Positions 1 to 11,119 of a DNA stretch of 64,000 nt are shown one piece after another. Below the pieces are notes generated by a model. The model worked only from the letters and a program-made list of their open reading frames with translations. It did no database searches and was not told the DNA's origin. The position numbers were made by a program, and so were the translations under genes. Positions within the stretch are counted from its first letter, which is position 1; each line of letters starts with the position of its first letter. Source of the DNA: Sycon ciliatum (Eukaryota; Porifera; Calcarea; Leucosolenida; Sycettidae); the NCBI RefSeq assembly GCF_964019385.1, contig NC_088650.1, positions 33,204,305 to 33,268,304 of the forward strand, in the 5' to 3' direction.

Positions 1-195
1 TGCGCACTGATGTTTGCCATAGCTACCCAGGCCCTATATATTGCGTCGCGTCTCTTCAAATCTCTCTCTCAACTCTCTTCGAATCTCTCTCTCTTTCACA
101 ATGTAGTCGTTTAGTTCCTCTTTCTCTCCGTCTCTCCGTCTATGATAAATGTCTTCCCACTACTAGTACCTGTCCCCAGTTGTTCCTTTGTGTCT
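1..195 (+). mobile_element. LTR-like repeat, cut by left window edge
   Basis: This stretch matches a repeat at about 10390-10590: both share the block 'TTTGCCATAGCTACCCAGG', a TATA-like 'TATATATTGCG', CT-rich runs, 'ATGTAGTCGTTT' and an AATAAA-like 'GATAAA' signal near the end. The order TATA box, then polyadenylation signal, then a short tail is what an LTR looks like. The left part lies outside the window, so the family cannot be named. It is a fossil copy with no coding sequence attached. Confidence 0.4.
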
Positions 196-227
196 GGGAT
201 GGTGAGTCCTTTTGTGACTCAACAATA

Positions 228-475
228 GTGATAGACATCTCATCAAGTGTACATAAACAAGAGTGTGCAACTCTCACATCTGCTCTGTTCCATGGGGGAG
301 TTATTCGTCCATGCAATGCATGTGCAAAACATGCGATGGGTACTGGACCTTCATTGCGAGTCTCTGTTTCGCCGTCTTGAAACCAACAATTCTTCATATC
401 TGACGATGGCAATTGTGACGAAACGTTGTACGTAAAAGGAATCGGTTCGGTTTGCAGTGCTGTGGGAATGGGTGT
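228..475 (+). repeat. Dispersed repeat, shared with the right window end
   Basis: About 232 bp from 228 to 460 recur almost unchanged, in the same orientation, at 63769-64000. The two copies differ at only a handful of bases. The repeat contains 'ACATCTCATCAAGTGTACAT' and 'GAGTGTGCAACTCTCAC', which also resemble the inverted-repeat ends of the units at 1085-1400 and 2525-2780. No coding potential is seen. It is probably part of a non-autonomous transposon. Confidence 0.7.
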
Positions 476-515
476 GGTAACCGAACTACTCTCTTCAAAT
501 TTCTCTCCCTGTTAA

Positions 516-889
516 CCCTCTCAGTGCCATGGGCGACTTTAGTCGCCCAGAATGAGTATGTGTGTACAAATATTTTCGTATCTCCACTTCTACACACAGG
601 AGAGTTACAAACGAGCACTCAACGTCTCCAGGAAGACCTTGGCTATCCACTTATCACATCGGTTTGTGTCCGTGAGGATAGACGTCGCCAGAATGCAGAA
701 AATGGACATCGCTCAGGCGCCCTTCCTAGGAAGACTATTCTCGCCGCATTTTCTCTTCACAATGGTCTGCCTGACCTTTATATCTTTCCAGAGAGCCATC
801 GTTTGTAAAGATCCGTGGATATACAGCTGAGCTATGAAAAATTTGAGTCCAGCTCAACACTTTTTCTGACCCCCTTGGCACTGAAAGGG
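516..889. mobile_element. piggyBac-like MITE with TTAA target duplication
   Basis: The ends read CCCTCTCAGTGCCA and TGGCACTGAAAGGG, an imperfect 14-bp terminal inverted repeat. TTAA flanks both sides at 512-515 and 890-893. The CCCT...AGGG ends with a TTAA duplication are the usual signature of piggyBac-superfamily elements. There is no transposase, so it is a non-autonomous copy of 374 bp. Confidence 0.75.
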
Positions 890-921
890 TTAATTAATAG
901 CTTGTTATCAAGCCCATAGCG

Positions 922-1413
922 CATTTCAATAAACCCATCCAAGCCACTCACGCGCCCACAGACTCATAGTTTCTGCCTTGCACAGTATTACTAAACAGTA
1001 CAGCATGTGCAGTGCAGAATCAGGTGGAAAACATGTGTAAATATTCACAATGTGAACGGCAACATGAGGGTTGTGATGGTGCCAAACATCTCATCAAGAG
1101 TACATACCCTCCCCCCCCCCCCTCCCAGAGTGTGCAACTGTAATAGGGTTGTGGGACGGTGTAATCCGAGATGTACGTCATTTTTGGGTCAGACTTGCCT
1201 CATTCCATCGCGGCGGTGCACCACGTCCACACTTCCTCTACTTATGATGTCATTATTATGACGTGCAAAACGGATTTCGCAGTCCCAGATCTGATAAGTG
1301 AACTTGCGCACTCTGGTGGGGGGGGGGGGGGGTTGTTATGTAATCTTGATCTCATGAATAGCTATACAAATGTAGGACATGGTGGTGGTAGGTGCACCTC
1401 ACGTGACTCACGT
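922..1413 (+). repeat. Direct repeat unit A
   Basis: This block is repeated in direct orientation at 2366-2833, starting with 'CATTTCAATAAACCCATCC' and ending with 'CACCTCACGTGACTCACGT'. Inside, 'CATCTCATCAAGAGTACATA' followed by a C-run and 'AGAGTGTGCAACT' is mirrored by 'AACTTGCGCACTCT', a G-run and 'GATCTCATG', giving an internal inverted repeat. This suggests a MITE inside each unit. The C and G homopolymers (about 1109-1122, 1318-1332) differ in length between units. Confidence 0.7.
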
Positions 1414-1417
1414 AAGG

Positions 1418-2357
1418 CTTTACCAGCCGTACATAGTGCGAGTGCGTCGAATTCGACGCATTCCTTTTTCGCTCTGTAAACCATGGTCTTTTGCCGCACC
1501 GCGGTCGGAATAATCGCAAACTACTGCTGAAAACCTACGGAATCACCTACCATCGATAAAACCGTGTGCTGCACATATTTTTTTTCGAGAAAATCGGCTA
1601 CTTCAAATTCAACAAATGACGGCTCATTGGAAAGCTATTGAACGCAGCTTTCCAACAATGTTTCATTCGATATAGCGCGAAGTAAAATATACTCAAGCGC
1701 CGAAGCTCCAAGTCCAGGAAACAGGTTGAAGTTGAAATTTCAAGCGTGTGACTGTGGCGCATTTCATGCTACAAACGAGCATAGAGCAGTGTACAAACAG
1801 CTATAACTTCGGTCTGCCTACTTCAAATTCAACATATGAAGGCTTATTGGAAAGCTATTAAACGCAGCTTTCTAACGATGTATCATTCGATATAGAGCAA
1901 CGTAAAATACTCAAGCGCCGAAGCTCGAGGTCAAGCAAACGGGTGGAGTTGAAATTTCAAGCGTGTGGCTGTGACGCACTTCATGCTGAAGTATGTGTTT
2001 GCGAATTCCCCAGTGCACAGCCCATGCGTGACATGCACCAAAAATGAGCGCTAGAGCAACCTGGTTCTGCTGGTGTCTGAATCTTGACAGATGAACTGGT
2101 GCATGAGCTGAAGCTGAACAGTGTACATATTGTCATGGTCCTCGAATTTGCTAATTCGGCCGCATTGCTCGAGTTATTGGTCACCATGAATGGCAACGTT
2201 TCTACATGTTATCAGCTTAGTTTTAGTCTCATATGAAAGGTAATACTACCAGCTTTCCAGAACTGTAAAGGTGTCATTACAAAATATTTACCGTTTAGTC
2301 TCTATTATCAATCTAGTGGACCCCGTTTTTTACATATAAATCCTGCGGCTGGTAAAG
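1418..2357. mobile_element. MITE with internal 220-bp tandem duplication
   Basis: The ends CTTTACCAGCCG and CGGCTGGTAAAG are perfect 12-bp inverted repeats. The element sits between direct repeat units A and B. It contains a diverged tandem pair, 1596-1770 and 1816-1990 (period about 220 bp), sharing 'CTACTTCAAATTCAACA' and 'AAGCGCCGAAGCTC'. The right flank is TTAA but the left flank is not clearly so; the target duplication is therefore unresolved. No transposase was found. Confidence 0.6.
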
Positions 2358-2365
2358 GGTTAACA

Positions 2366-2833
2366 TTTCAATAAACCCATCCAAGCCACTCACGCGCCCA
2401 CAGACTCATAGTTTCTGCCTTGCACAGTATTACTAAACAGTACAGCATGTGCAGTGCAGAATCAGGTGGAAAACATGTGTAAATATTCACAATGTGAGCG
2501 GCAACATGAGGGGTGTGATAGTGCCAAACATCTCATCAAGAGTACATACCCCCCCCCCAGAGTGTGCAACTGGAATGGGGTTGTGGGACGGTGTAATCCG
2601 AGATGTACGTCATTTTTGGGTCAGACTTGCCTCATTCCATCGCGGCGATGCACCACGTCCACACTTCCCCTACTTATGATGTCATTATTATGACGTGCAA
2701 CACGGATTTCGCCGTCCCAGATCTGATAAGTGAACTTGCGCACTCTGGGGGGTTATGTACTCTTGATCTCATGGATAGCTGTACAAATGTAGGACATGGT
2801 GGTGGTAGGTGCACCTCACGTGACTCACGTGAC
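2366..2833 (+). repeat. Direct repeat unit B
   Basis: Second copy of the block at 922-1413, about 90% or more alike by eye, with shorter C and G runs. The two copies bracket the MITE at 1418-2357. The following sequence to 2945 is intronic and has no other visible feature. Confidence 0.7.
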
Positions 2834-2945
2834 ACCTAATCACTGCATAGTTCAACCAATCAAATGAACGACACGCTGTAATGAATACTGTATACACACA
2901 GTACATCTAAATTCAGTCACTCACAGTCAAGTCTATTCAACATAC

Positions 2946-3029
2946 CTTCGCACTCTCGTGCTCCACCAGCAACTGCACAAATCCCTCATGCTGCTGTTGC
3001 CTGGCGAGGTCCAACGCTGTTCTCCCTTC
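2946..3029 (-). CDS. Ankyrin-repeat gene, exon 5
   Basis: This 84-bp exon encodes an ankyrin-repeat half: GRTALDLARQQQHEG, then FVQLLVEH. The pattern TALDLA followed by a second helix ending LL is the core ankyrin consensus. It is preceded on the minus strand by a 'TTACTCAG' acceptor and followed by a 'GTATGT' donor, and both ends are phase 0. It continues in frame from the exon at 5749-5862. Since a donor follows, the gene goes on to the left of the window. Ankyrin repeats bind proteins; the partner is unknown. Confidence 0.8.
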
Positions 3030-3577
3030 CTGAGTAACTCAACAACACATCACAGGGACAACAGAAAATATATTCGTGAAAATTCGAATTTTACAAAAAC
3101 GAAAACACACTGACGAAGGGCAAGGACATAATCTACAACAAAACGAAATCAGTCTATCCACAAGACGACTTACATGTACAGAACAAGTCTCTCCTTCCTC
3201 AGCAACATTGCTACTCCATGCATTCACAGGAAAAACTCCAGTTCATGCCTCGACAAATTAGAATATTTTTTTACAGATTTCTAACGGAACGAAATATCCA
3301 CGACGAGAGGAAGACGTCCACAACGTCTGCTCCACATCAGGAACAACTCCATGTCGTCTGTGTACTCGTTACATTAACAACAGCCCTTCACTCCTCACTT
3401 GTTCCAACAACCACCATCAAACAGTCTACTCCTTCACACACTGATTTCGAAATTCGGACCACAGAGTGAATATGACCACGTGGCGATATTGTACGCATGA
3501 TGTCATCGGGTACGGTATTGTACAACTGGTACACGTTTCTGACAAGAGGTGAGAGGAGTGGAGAGTTGTGGTACTTA
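3030..3577. other. Intron sequence, no feature recognised
   Basis: The stretch between ankyrin exon 5 and the inverted-repeat element at 3580 is AT-rich with only short ORFs on both strands. Nothing resembles a known domain, RNA or transposon end. Confidence 0.5.
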
Positions 3578-3579
3578 TA

Positions 3580-5514
3580 GGCCATTCACACTACGGTCCA
3601 GAAGTCACGTTTTCATGGTTTCTCGGTAGGCGGCCATGGAAACCATGGTAGGGATTCCAGTCAAAATTTCAAATTCATAATTCAAGCTAGCTTGTTTTTG
3701 GACAATGTCACCCAGCTAATAAGATATCCAATGGTACCAATTTTATCAAAATCGGTCCAGGCATTCGAAAGTTATAGCCATTTTTCTACGGCGAAATGGG
3801 TGTATTTTTCTCTGGCGATCAAATGGGAAATCGGCTCAAAACATGGTCAAACTACTGCATAGCCACCACCTTGCTACATACATTTTCACACGAATCAGAT
3901 GAAATTTGGTTTACAGCCGGCCTCTTATCCTTGCCTTGAGCGGATGGCATATGCACGGTTCGATTTGGCGAACCTACCCCTCTTCTTCATACGGCTTTGG
4001 CCGACAAGGACGTCAAGTCACCAGCACGGCTTTGGCCATTGCCGACAAGGACGGCAAGTCACAAACACGCCAATGTTGATGCTGCCGATGCCGTCCTCTG
4101 CAGAGCTTGCAAGTTGCGAACCAAATCCAGAAGACGCTGTCGATGGGAGCTGGGATCAGGCTGATCATGGTGAGAGATACTGCATCAGCTCCGACACCAA
4201 CCAGTGCGATCGGTAATGACGGCATCTCACTGTTCTCCGCCAGCGCACGAGTCATAAATCCAAGCCGCCGCCTGTTCTCCTTGTTCCTCGCAAACAGGAG
4301 ATAGTGCAGAATCGTGTACTACGTCGTGCTCACTAGGCACAGCGCAATCCTGGTCTTCGTGCTGCTTGATACTCGCGATCAGCTGACTGCGCTGGGGGTA
4401 ACACCTAGTTTCTAGTGTAGATCTACTCTTCTTCCTCGCACTTGAAAAAATCGCCATGTCGGAAGTGCTTTTAGTCCTACTGGGCGCACTCAAATTTTGT
4501 TGCGCTGCTCTACCTTCCTTGAGAAAAACACCGGCATGGGTGATACAGAAAGGTTTTTGGGTGCTGAAGCTGAAAATCGGTTTAAGAATCCCCTAAGATG
4601 CCATTTTAGACTTGAAAATCGCCTTCAATTTCTTCTTTGACTGATTGCAATGGCCTCATTTCGCCGCACGGCGATCAAAAACCCCACATTGGACAGCTGA
4701 AAACCTCAGGAAGCCACTGGTGACTTCAAAAATCCTCCAGAACTTACGATATCCCAGCGCACTCGCCTAGCATGAGCCGTCATCGCGCGACCAAACTTTT
4801 CTGTGTAGCGCGTGGAGAAAGTCCTCGAACCCAGTCGGCCAGATCCTGGAATTCCTAACCATGGTTTGGCGGGAGCCTTGAAAACGTGAGCCCGCAAACT
4901 GTCCCACGGCCTCGGCATCCCTGGCTGTACGTTTTCTCGGTTGCGATTTAAAGTATTGGCACCAGTGTCAGTCACCAAGTGGTTGTGTTTTTTCCTGTTT
5001 TCCTTTCGACCGACGACCATGTCCAACCGAACTTTCAGTCCCGAGTCTGAGCGTATGCTCATAAAAATTTATTCCGACTTGCTGAAATCAACTCATAAAA
5101 TCAATGACCAGAAGTGCGAAGGAGTAAAAAGCTACACGTCTGCTGAATAATTAATAGCATGGAAGCAGTCAGCCTCGCGAAACTCTTCTCCATGAAAGAA
5201 GCACACAACGATGTCGACTCCCTCAAGAAGAAGGGACGAGAGCTGCACAAGGCCCATCGTTTACAAGACTTGTTGGTGAATTCATCTTATGAAAATTAAT
5301 CCAAAATTAATTTTCATGAGCCGACTAGCGCTATATATAGCCCATGCTCAGGCATGCGCCATTTTATCTCCCAAGACAACTTGGTCAGTCACGGTGAAAA
5401 CGCACACCCGTACCCGGTTTCAAATGCTGGTGTGAATGTCCCTGCTGCACAGTCGCACAACAGTATACTCAAACCGAGAAAAAGCGGGTGCATGATCTTG
5501 TAGTGTGAATGGCC
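3580..5514. mobile_element. Non-autonomous TIR element, GGCCATTCACAC family
   Basis: The ends are GGCCATTCACACTACGG and, on the right, TTGTAGTGTGAATGGCC. Both sides are flanked by TA (3578-3579 and 5515-5516). The same ends bound the small element at 63420-63668, so this is a family. It is 1.9 kb long and lies in an intron of the ankyrin gene. ORFs inside are short and unrecognised, and no transposase is visible. Superfamily is not assigned, since a TA duplication fits several. Confidence 0.65.
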
Positions 5515-5533
5515 TATCAGTTTTAGTAGTTGG

Positions 5534-5685
<152 letters not shown>

Positions 5686-5748
5686 GGACAGGTGAGAAGG
5701 ACGCGTAGAAACTGTTCACTTCACAACAACACACAATCAAATACTTAC

Positions 5749-5862
5749 CCTGTCACGCAGTGTGGTATCCAAGGTGACACCGTCACTGTCATGTGACAGT
5801 ATCACCTTGATAACGTTGATCCGGTTATGGTTGACTGCATAGTGAAGTGGAGTCCATCGGTA
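5749..5862 (-). CDS. Ankyrin-repeat gene, exon 4
   Basis: This 114-bp exon encodes YRWTPLHYAVNHNRINVIK and then VILSHDSDGV. TPLHYAV with a following helix is a textbook ankyrin repeat. The acceptor is 'TTTCTCTACAG' and the donor 'GTAAGTATT'; both boundaries are phase 0. Joined after the exon at 9216-9317 it preserves the ankyrin repeat register: the loop GANINVQD is followed by WTPLH. The gene is spread over large introns filled with transposons. Confidence 0.88.
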
Positions 5863-5965
5863 CTGTAGAGAAAGAGAGAATGTGATGAGTATTGCTATAC
5901 AACCATTACATTAACTACTACAACCACACACCGACACAGACCTGGACAACTAGAACAACCCCATC

Positions 5966-5967
<2 letters not shown>

Positions 5968-6030
<63 letters not shown>

Positions 6031-6100
6031 GCGCACACACACACACACATGTGCACACACACATGTGCACACACACACACACACACGCACGCACATACGC
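5968..6100. repeat. (CA)n microsatellite
   Basis: A CA run at 5968-6028 followed by interrupted CA and CACG motifs to about 6100. Intronic. Confidence 0.95.
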
Positions 6101-6427
6101 ACACACCTCAGACCTCAGACATGCCCATCGTGGAAGCGATGATAGCGAACAGCTATGATAGACATAGCAACTTGTGCTGGGATTACACCATTCAACAGCT
6201 TGCAAGGCTGATGAATTGACCGCCACTATTTTTAGCCTGGTATCCACCACACAGCTGTTTGAAGTGACTTTTTCTGGTCAGTGAATCCCTATTTTTCGTT
6301 TTTCCATTTTTTTCCTACACACACACCACACCACATACTCCGGCATACACTGGCTGTTGGTAACCACCCAGGAGAATGAAAGAAAAGCCAGGAAGAGTCT
6401 GAGAAAGAGAAGAAAGACGTGTGCGAC

Positions 6428-6500
6428 CATAATCGTCGGGAATTGAACCCGCAACCTCTCGATTGGAAATCGACTGCACATACCACTGCACCATATGGGA
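6428..6500 (-). tRNA. tRNA-Gly(TCC)-like sequence, probably a pseudogene or SINE head
   Basis: On the minus strand the sequence has an A-box-like TGGTGCAGTGG and a B box GGTTCAATTCC at normal spacing. A 7-base anticodon loop TTTCCAA would give anticodon TCC (Gly). The T arm pairs GGG/CCC. The acceptor stem pairs only about five of seven positions (CCATA with TATGG) and the D stem three, so it is not a clean tRNA. A tRNA-derived SINE or a tRNA pseudogene fits better than an active gene. It lies beside CA repeats in an ankyrin-gene intron. Confidence 0.5.
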
Positions 6501-6648
6501 CACACACGCGCGCACGCACACACACACACACACACACAACACACATACGTACAGCTGTACAGACACACGTGGATAGATATGTACAAAGACACACATGGTT
6601 AACCAATGTACAGGATGATTGTCTCACAGACATACAGACAGACAAGTA

Positions 6649-9151
6649 CTACCTCCGACAAGCGAAACCTGGCTCGTTTTTTTACTTCAAATTGCTCGAA
6701 ATAGACCGATCCCTTTATTATTGTCTGGGTTCGAGCAAAGGGGCAACTCCGCAGTCGCGTGGGATCCTGCTGCACACACGCGACCAACCTCACCTCGGCT
6801 GTGCGTGACTTCTCGCATGCGAAGTGCAGAGCACGCGAAATCTACACGCAGTGCAAGCCTGTCTACAAAAAATGCCACAAGGACTTTTGATTTGAGCTGC
6901 TTTGTTTTTGTTTAGACGTCTTCCTTTTTACGACTTCAGGATGCCTTCTCAGGATCATTGCTGCTGCGTTCCTCACTGTCAGAACAGGAGGACGAAGCAA
7001 ACAAGTCATTTCACTCCTTTCCTCGTGTGGAGCCACAGCGGCCTGGAGCAAGCGGATCCAGGCTATTCCCCGTGAGGAAGGATGTAGTTTTAGGGCCACT
7101 CTGAATATTTGAGTTGCAGCGATCATTTCGATCCCGAAGTCGAAATCGTTTTGCCCAGCTCTACAAGGGCAGGATGAGTCCAGGAAAGCAAACAGCTGTC
7201 CTACGGTACCAGGTTTGCTTTTCACAAGAGAGTGGAGTCTGGACGCTCTGCTCCCCATGTTCGCAAAACAGTATTTGCTGAGCCTAGTGCAGTTCGGTCA
7301 TGGAAGTGCAGCGTCTGCATCACGAGCTCCCCATGCTCGCAAACCAGTATTTTGCTGAGAGGCAACGGCATTTTGAGTTGGAAAGGAACCTGGCTTAGTG
7401 CAGTTTGGTCCTGTAGTGGAAGTGCAGCATCTGCATCAGGAGCTGGCAGCAAGTAGAGCTCGTGTACAGAGTCTCGTGGAGCAGTTGGACGATGGGGTGA
7501 AGAAAGCCGAAAAACAGCTTACGTACAATAACATAAAGAAAGACTCTGAGCCGCTCCAGTTTCTGACTGGTTTGCCTTCAGGTGTTTGGACCGCTCTGTG
7601 GGACTTCTTTGAGCCTAGCCGAGAAAATGTACTGCGCCACGACAGATCTGCGAAGACGGAAGCTGAGGGACGGCGGATACAGTTGGAGGCGGCCGTAAAC
7701 CGCCAATGAGTATGTAATGGAGGCTCAGCTGCTATTGGCATTGACGTGTCTAAGCCTGGGCCGAATGGAACAGAGGCTGGCATGCGTGGCACAAGTTAAT
7801 CATCCGTTTCACGGTATATAACTAGCTGAGCAGGAAAGATGTCTTGTTCCTCCGTTTGGGCATGATCCCCATTTGGGCGAGCTGGCGAGATGTTCAGTCA
7901 TCAATGCCATGTACCGCAAGACATTCTGCATTGTGGATGAAACAGTTCTATTTTGCCATGCACTTAGGGTTCTCGCACCGGCACAACAAGACCCAACAGA
8001 TCCTTGCGCTCCTATTTTCTCCCATGGTAACATTGCTGATCACAACACCCGGTAGCCAGTCGCAGATGCAACCAAATCAACCAGGTTCTCTTACTCTTTT
8101 TTTTCCAATGCTGAAACCAAAGGCATACCAATATTTGCATCGAATGCAGTGATGATTTCAATACTGTCCACTAGTACAACGCATTACCAGACTGGCATAT
8201 AATCATGATAATATTATCCATTTCGCAATCACTGTCATTGCTTTCTTAGATCTTCAATCATCAATATCGGACCATAAACGGTCTATCATCTTATAATATT
8301 ATATCATCATTAGTATCCTGCTACTATCCTCCTCTAACGATGAGCTCGAAGAAAAGAAGCAGCGGTCTAGAGGCGTAAACAATATCTGTCAACGGAAGTG
8401 TCCTTGCTGTGCTGGTGTGTTTATGCTTCGTGCATTAGTTCGGCCAAGAGCGCATGGTGGTGGCGGGTTGAGGATGTTTAATATACTAGAAAATAGTTCA
8501 CTCTGAACATGCAGGGGGGTGTATTCATAGGTTCGAAAGATCCGCACACACACTTTGCTGCAGACAGCGGCAAGCTTTTACCCTCGTGCTTCGAAGAGGG
8601 AGCAATCCACTGCGCTACGCTTGAGGGTAGTCATTTCCGCCGCCACTATCCAGGTTGACGTGGTGAGAACTGTGCAACACCTCCACCCGCGCCTGGACTC
8701 CAACTCTTTTTGCCGGGTATTCTCGCCAACAGTCCAAAATAATTGCCTGCAGCAATTCCTGGCGATTTCCTTTAGCCAACAGAGACTCATCGCTCTGGAG
8801 GCTATTGAAAGACGCCAGGATTGTTTGGCATGGGCATATGGACTCTGTGCTGGCTGAGTGATCAAGTGAAGAGAGAAAGAGAGAGAGAACTCCTTGGTTT
8901 TTGCATTGAAACGCGAAAGCACTACGATTCTCCTTCGCAGAATGACGCGCGCACTGTTGTGCTGGTACAAGAGAGACTGGCCTGCCTCTGACTAAGTCTG
9001 AGTCATGTGCCACTCGCCAGCTCTTCGCTTGGCTTCCTCCTCCAGGTTGCATGGAGCTACAAGTAGGTCGTAGAACAAACCTCACAGCCTTGTGAAGTTG
9101 TGGTACACAAATTTTTTTTTAAACGCGCCAAGTTTCGCTTGTCGGAGGTAG
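6649..9151 (+). mobile_element. TIR DNA transposon with THAP/DDE relic (ISL2EU/IS4EU-like)
   Basis: The ends CTACCTCCGACAAGCGAAAC and GTTTCGCTTGTCGGAGGTAG form a perfect 20-bp inverted repeat (then imperfect for another 10 bp), flanked by TA on both sides. Inside, at about 6941-7800, are remnants of a THAP zinc finger and of a helix-turn-helix segment found in THAP/DDE4 transposases. That combination is typical of ISL2EU/IS4EU elements. The element lies in the third intron of the ankyrin gene. The catalytic core was not recognised, so it appears inactive. Confidence 0.6.
6941..7800 (+). pseudogene. Decayed THAP-domain transposase
   Basis: Starting at the ATG near 6941 a reading gives MPSQDHCCCVPHCQNRR, matching the C-x4-C start of a THAP finger; a later frame gives CSDHFDPEVEIV, matching the conserved C-x2-H. 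Between them the frame is broken. Farther on (7398-7709) NNIKKDSEPLQFLTGLPSG followed by WTALWDFFEPS resembles the region before the DDE_4 nuclease in THAP transposases ('F.TGLPS...L...F'). The rest to 9.1 kb shows only short ORFs. Family knowledge gives the assignment; the frames show it is a pseudogene. Confidence 0.5.
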
Positions 9152-9215
9152 TAGGAACATACAAACTGAGAATTCAGTTGAGACAATCAGACTCTAAACT
9201 ATCACTAGTTCTTAC

Positions 9216-9317
9216 CAAGCTGTCCTGCACATTGATATTAGCTCCTCGTCCGATGAGTATATTCGCTAGTCGATCCTTTCCACGCCATGCACAGTGGTGC
9301 AGTAGTGTCCAGTTGTG
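9216..9317 (-). CDS. Ankyrin-repeat gene, exon 3
   Basis: This 102-bp exon encodes NWTLLHHCAWRGKDRLANIL and then IGRGANINVQD, a complete ankyrin repeat with the typical WT.LHH helix and the GANIN.QD beta-hairpin loop. The acceptor is a GT-rich tract ending 'TGTACAG' and the donor is 'GTAAGAAC'. Both ends are phase 0. The acceptor sits directly against a long CA/GT microsatellite, which then serves as its polypyrimidine-like tract. Confidence 0.9.
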
Positions 9318-9354
9318 CTGTACACACACACACACACATACACACACACACACT

Positions 9355-9400
<46 letters not shown>

Positions 9401-9530
9401 CACACGCGTGCACACCCACAAATACACAAACGTACACGCACACGCACACAGACACACACACATGTGCGCATGCGTGTACACACACACGCACACACAGACA
9501 CACATGCACGCACACACACACACACACGCA

Positions 9531-9575
<45 letters not shown>

Positions 9576-9582
9576 TACACAC
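9318..9582. repeat. CA-rich microsatellite
   Basis: Several CA runs (9321-9396, 9500-9572) with CG and TG interruptions. Lies immediately upstream (minus strand) of ankyrin exon 3. Confidence 0.95.
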
Positions 9583-9810
9583 GTGACAGACATACAGTCA
9601 GTGGTACATCCCAAAGACGTCAAAACTTGGTGCACGTGGACATACAGATACATGGTACAGTGCAGGTATACAGTAACACAGGAGTAAAATGTCAGACAAA
9701 CAAACAGACTGATAGACAGACAGACAGGCAGACCAACAGACAGACACACAAAACAACCATGACACCGAACAGTACTGAGTCTTGTAACAATCAAGAACAC
9801 AACAACTTAC

Positions 9811-9933
9811 GCGAATTTCGTCTTCCTCATTCACCTCTACACTATGTACACTAAATATGTAGTGTACAATAGTGGAGAGGATTTCATCTCGAAGACGCCA
9901 ACCCTCGCAGCAGATCACAAGAATGAGCATTGT
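9811..9933 (-). CDS. Ankyrin-repeat gene, exon 2
   Basis: This 123-bp exon encodes 41 codons, including CCEGWRLRDEILSTIVHY and ending VEVNEEDEIR. The acceptor is 'ATCACACAG' and the donor 'GTAAGTTG'; both are phase 0. The tail VEVNEEDEI looks like the loop closing one ankyrin repeat and runs straight into HNWTLLHH of exon 3. The start of the exon is too diverged to align as a full repeat by eye. Confidence 0.7.
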
Positions 9934-10127
9934 CTGTGTGATATACAAAACAGGAAAAACCGATTTGACAATTATACAGAAGTGCAACTACGCTATTTTT
10001 AGCCATGCAATCAGTATCAGTAGGTTCCTCGTCACATTTAGTTTCTTATCTTTAGACTTAGAGAAGTACAGGAACAATAACTGTAATGCATGATACTAGT
10101 AAACACTTTTGTGAGATCCGTGAACGC

Positions 10128-10132
<5 letters not shown>

Positions 10133-10196
<64 letters not shown>

Positions 10197-10224
10197 ATGT
10201 GTGTGTGTGTGTGTGTGTGTTTTT
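10133..10224. repeat. (GT)n microsatellite
   Basis: GT run with one interruption, followed by a T-rich stretch to about 10280. Confidence 0.95.
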
Positions 10225-10318
10225 TTCTCCCTCTGTCAATTTTAATCTTTTTCTCTCTTTTTTCTTTCTTTTTTTTTCTCCGCGAGGACGCGGGATTCTT
10301 CTTAAAGTAAGGGCGGTA

Positions 10319-10589
10319 TGTTAGGCCCACAAGTAATTAGTTCATATTCATTAGTTCATGCATTATTCATTTGGCCTGGGTAGCTACTTGCGCGCCCATG
10401 TTTGCCATAGCTACCCAGGCCCTTTATATTGCGTTGCTTCTCTCTTCAACTCTCTCTCTCTCTCTTCAATACGCTCTCTTCAACTCGCTCTCTTCAATAA
10501 TCACCATGTAGTCGTTTCGTTCGTCCTGGTCTTAGTCATCCCGTCTCTAATAAAAGTCGTTCCACCAACCTACCTGTTCCCGTTGTCAG
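10319..10589 (+). mobile_element. Solo-LTR-like repeat
   Basis: A 271-bp block beginning TGTTAGGCCC and ending GTTGTCA, containing 'CTTTATATTGCG' as a TATA-like box and 'AATAAAAG' as a polyadenylation signal near its end. It matches the partial copy at 1-195. The 8-bp word TATGTTAG occurs at both borders (10317-10324 and 10592-10599). No internal coding region adjoins it, so it looks like a solo LTR. Family not assigned; it is a fossil. Confidence 0.45.
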
Positions 10590-10927
10590 TTATGTTAGTG
10601 AGTAAGAAACCTCTCTTCTTCGGACCCAATTACAACAATGACAGCAACGATACTCTTCAGTACAATGCCATCAGGAGTTAGGAAACCTGTTGATTGACCT
10701 CAAAGGTAAGCGATCAGGCCAGCGATCCAAACCAGACAAATTGTCATAACTTTATTCCAGCCTGAGAGAAGCTTACAGCAATTGCATATCTTGTAAAGTT
10801 ATGTCACATCAACGATTCCCACTGGTCAACAATCACTTGACAATGGTACAGACGAGAAGACCAGGTGTCACAGAAAACTCCCCCCCCCCCCCCCCACACA
10901 CACACTGTACAGCAACACTCTACTTAC

Positions 10928-11098
10928 TCCCATTGAGTAGCAGTATGTCCATGGGTGTGATGATGATATCCATGTCACTTTACGTGATGCGGAGGACAAT
11001 TGCGGCTGCTCAGGAGGCACAGCAGCCTGAAGACTTTCCGTAGTAGCATCTTCTCGCAGCACCTCCCGAGCAAACCCTTTGACTTCTTGACTGGACAT
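10928..11098 (-). CDS. Ankyrin-repeat gene, probable first coding exon
   Basis: An ATG at 11098 opens a 57-codon frame (MSSQEVKGFAREVLRED, then TTESLQAAVPPEQPQ) that ends at a 'GTAAGT' donor in phase 0, matching the phase of every later exon. An acceptor 'CTGTACAG' lies two bases before the ATG, so a 5' UTR exon may exist farther right. The first part is acidic and glutamine-rich, without a signal peptide. The last 15 residues are less protein-like and an earlier donor is possible, so the 3' boundary is less certain. Confidence 0.5.
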
Positions 11099-11119
11099 GT
11101 CTGTACAGGGACAATGTGT

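Noticed and set aside
3899-4493. Overlapping ORFs inside the TIR element at 3580-5514
   Set aside because: Several short frames on both strands, none similar to a transposase; composition does not favour one.
8555-9085. Overlapping ORFs in the right part of the THAP element
   Set aside because: Frames on both strands of similar length; no DDE motif could be read.
9100-9854. HTHT and VCVC ORFs over CA/GT repeats (also 5892-6250, 10058-10330, 11116-11346, 53938-54576)
   Set aside because: They are dinucleotide artefacts; the real content nearby is a short ankyrin exon.
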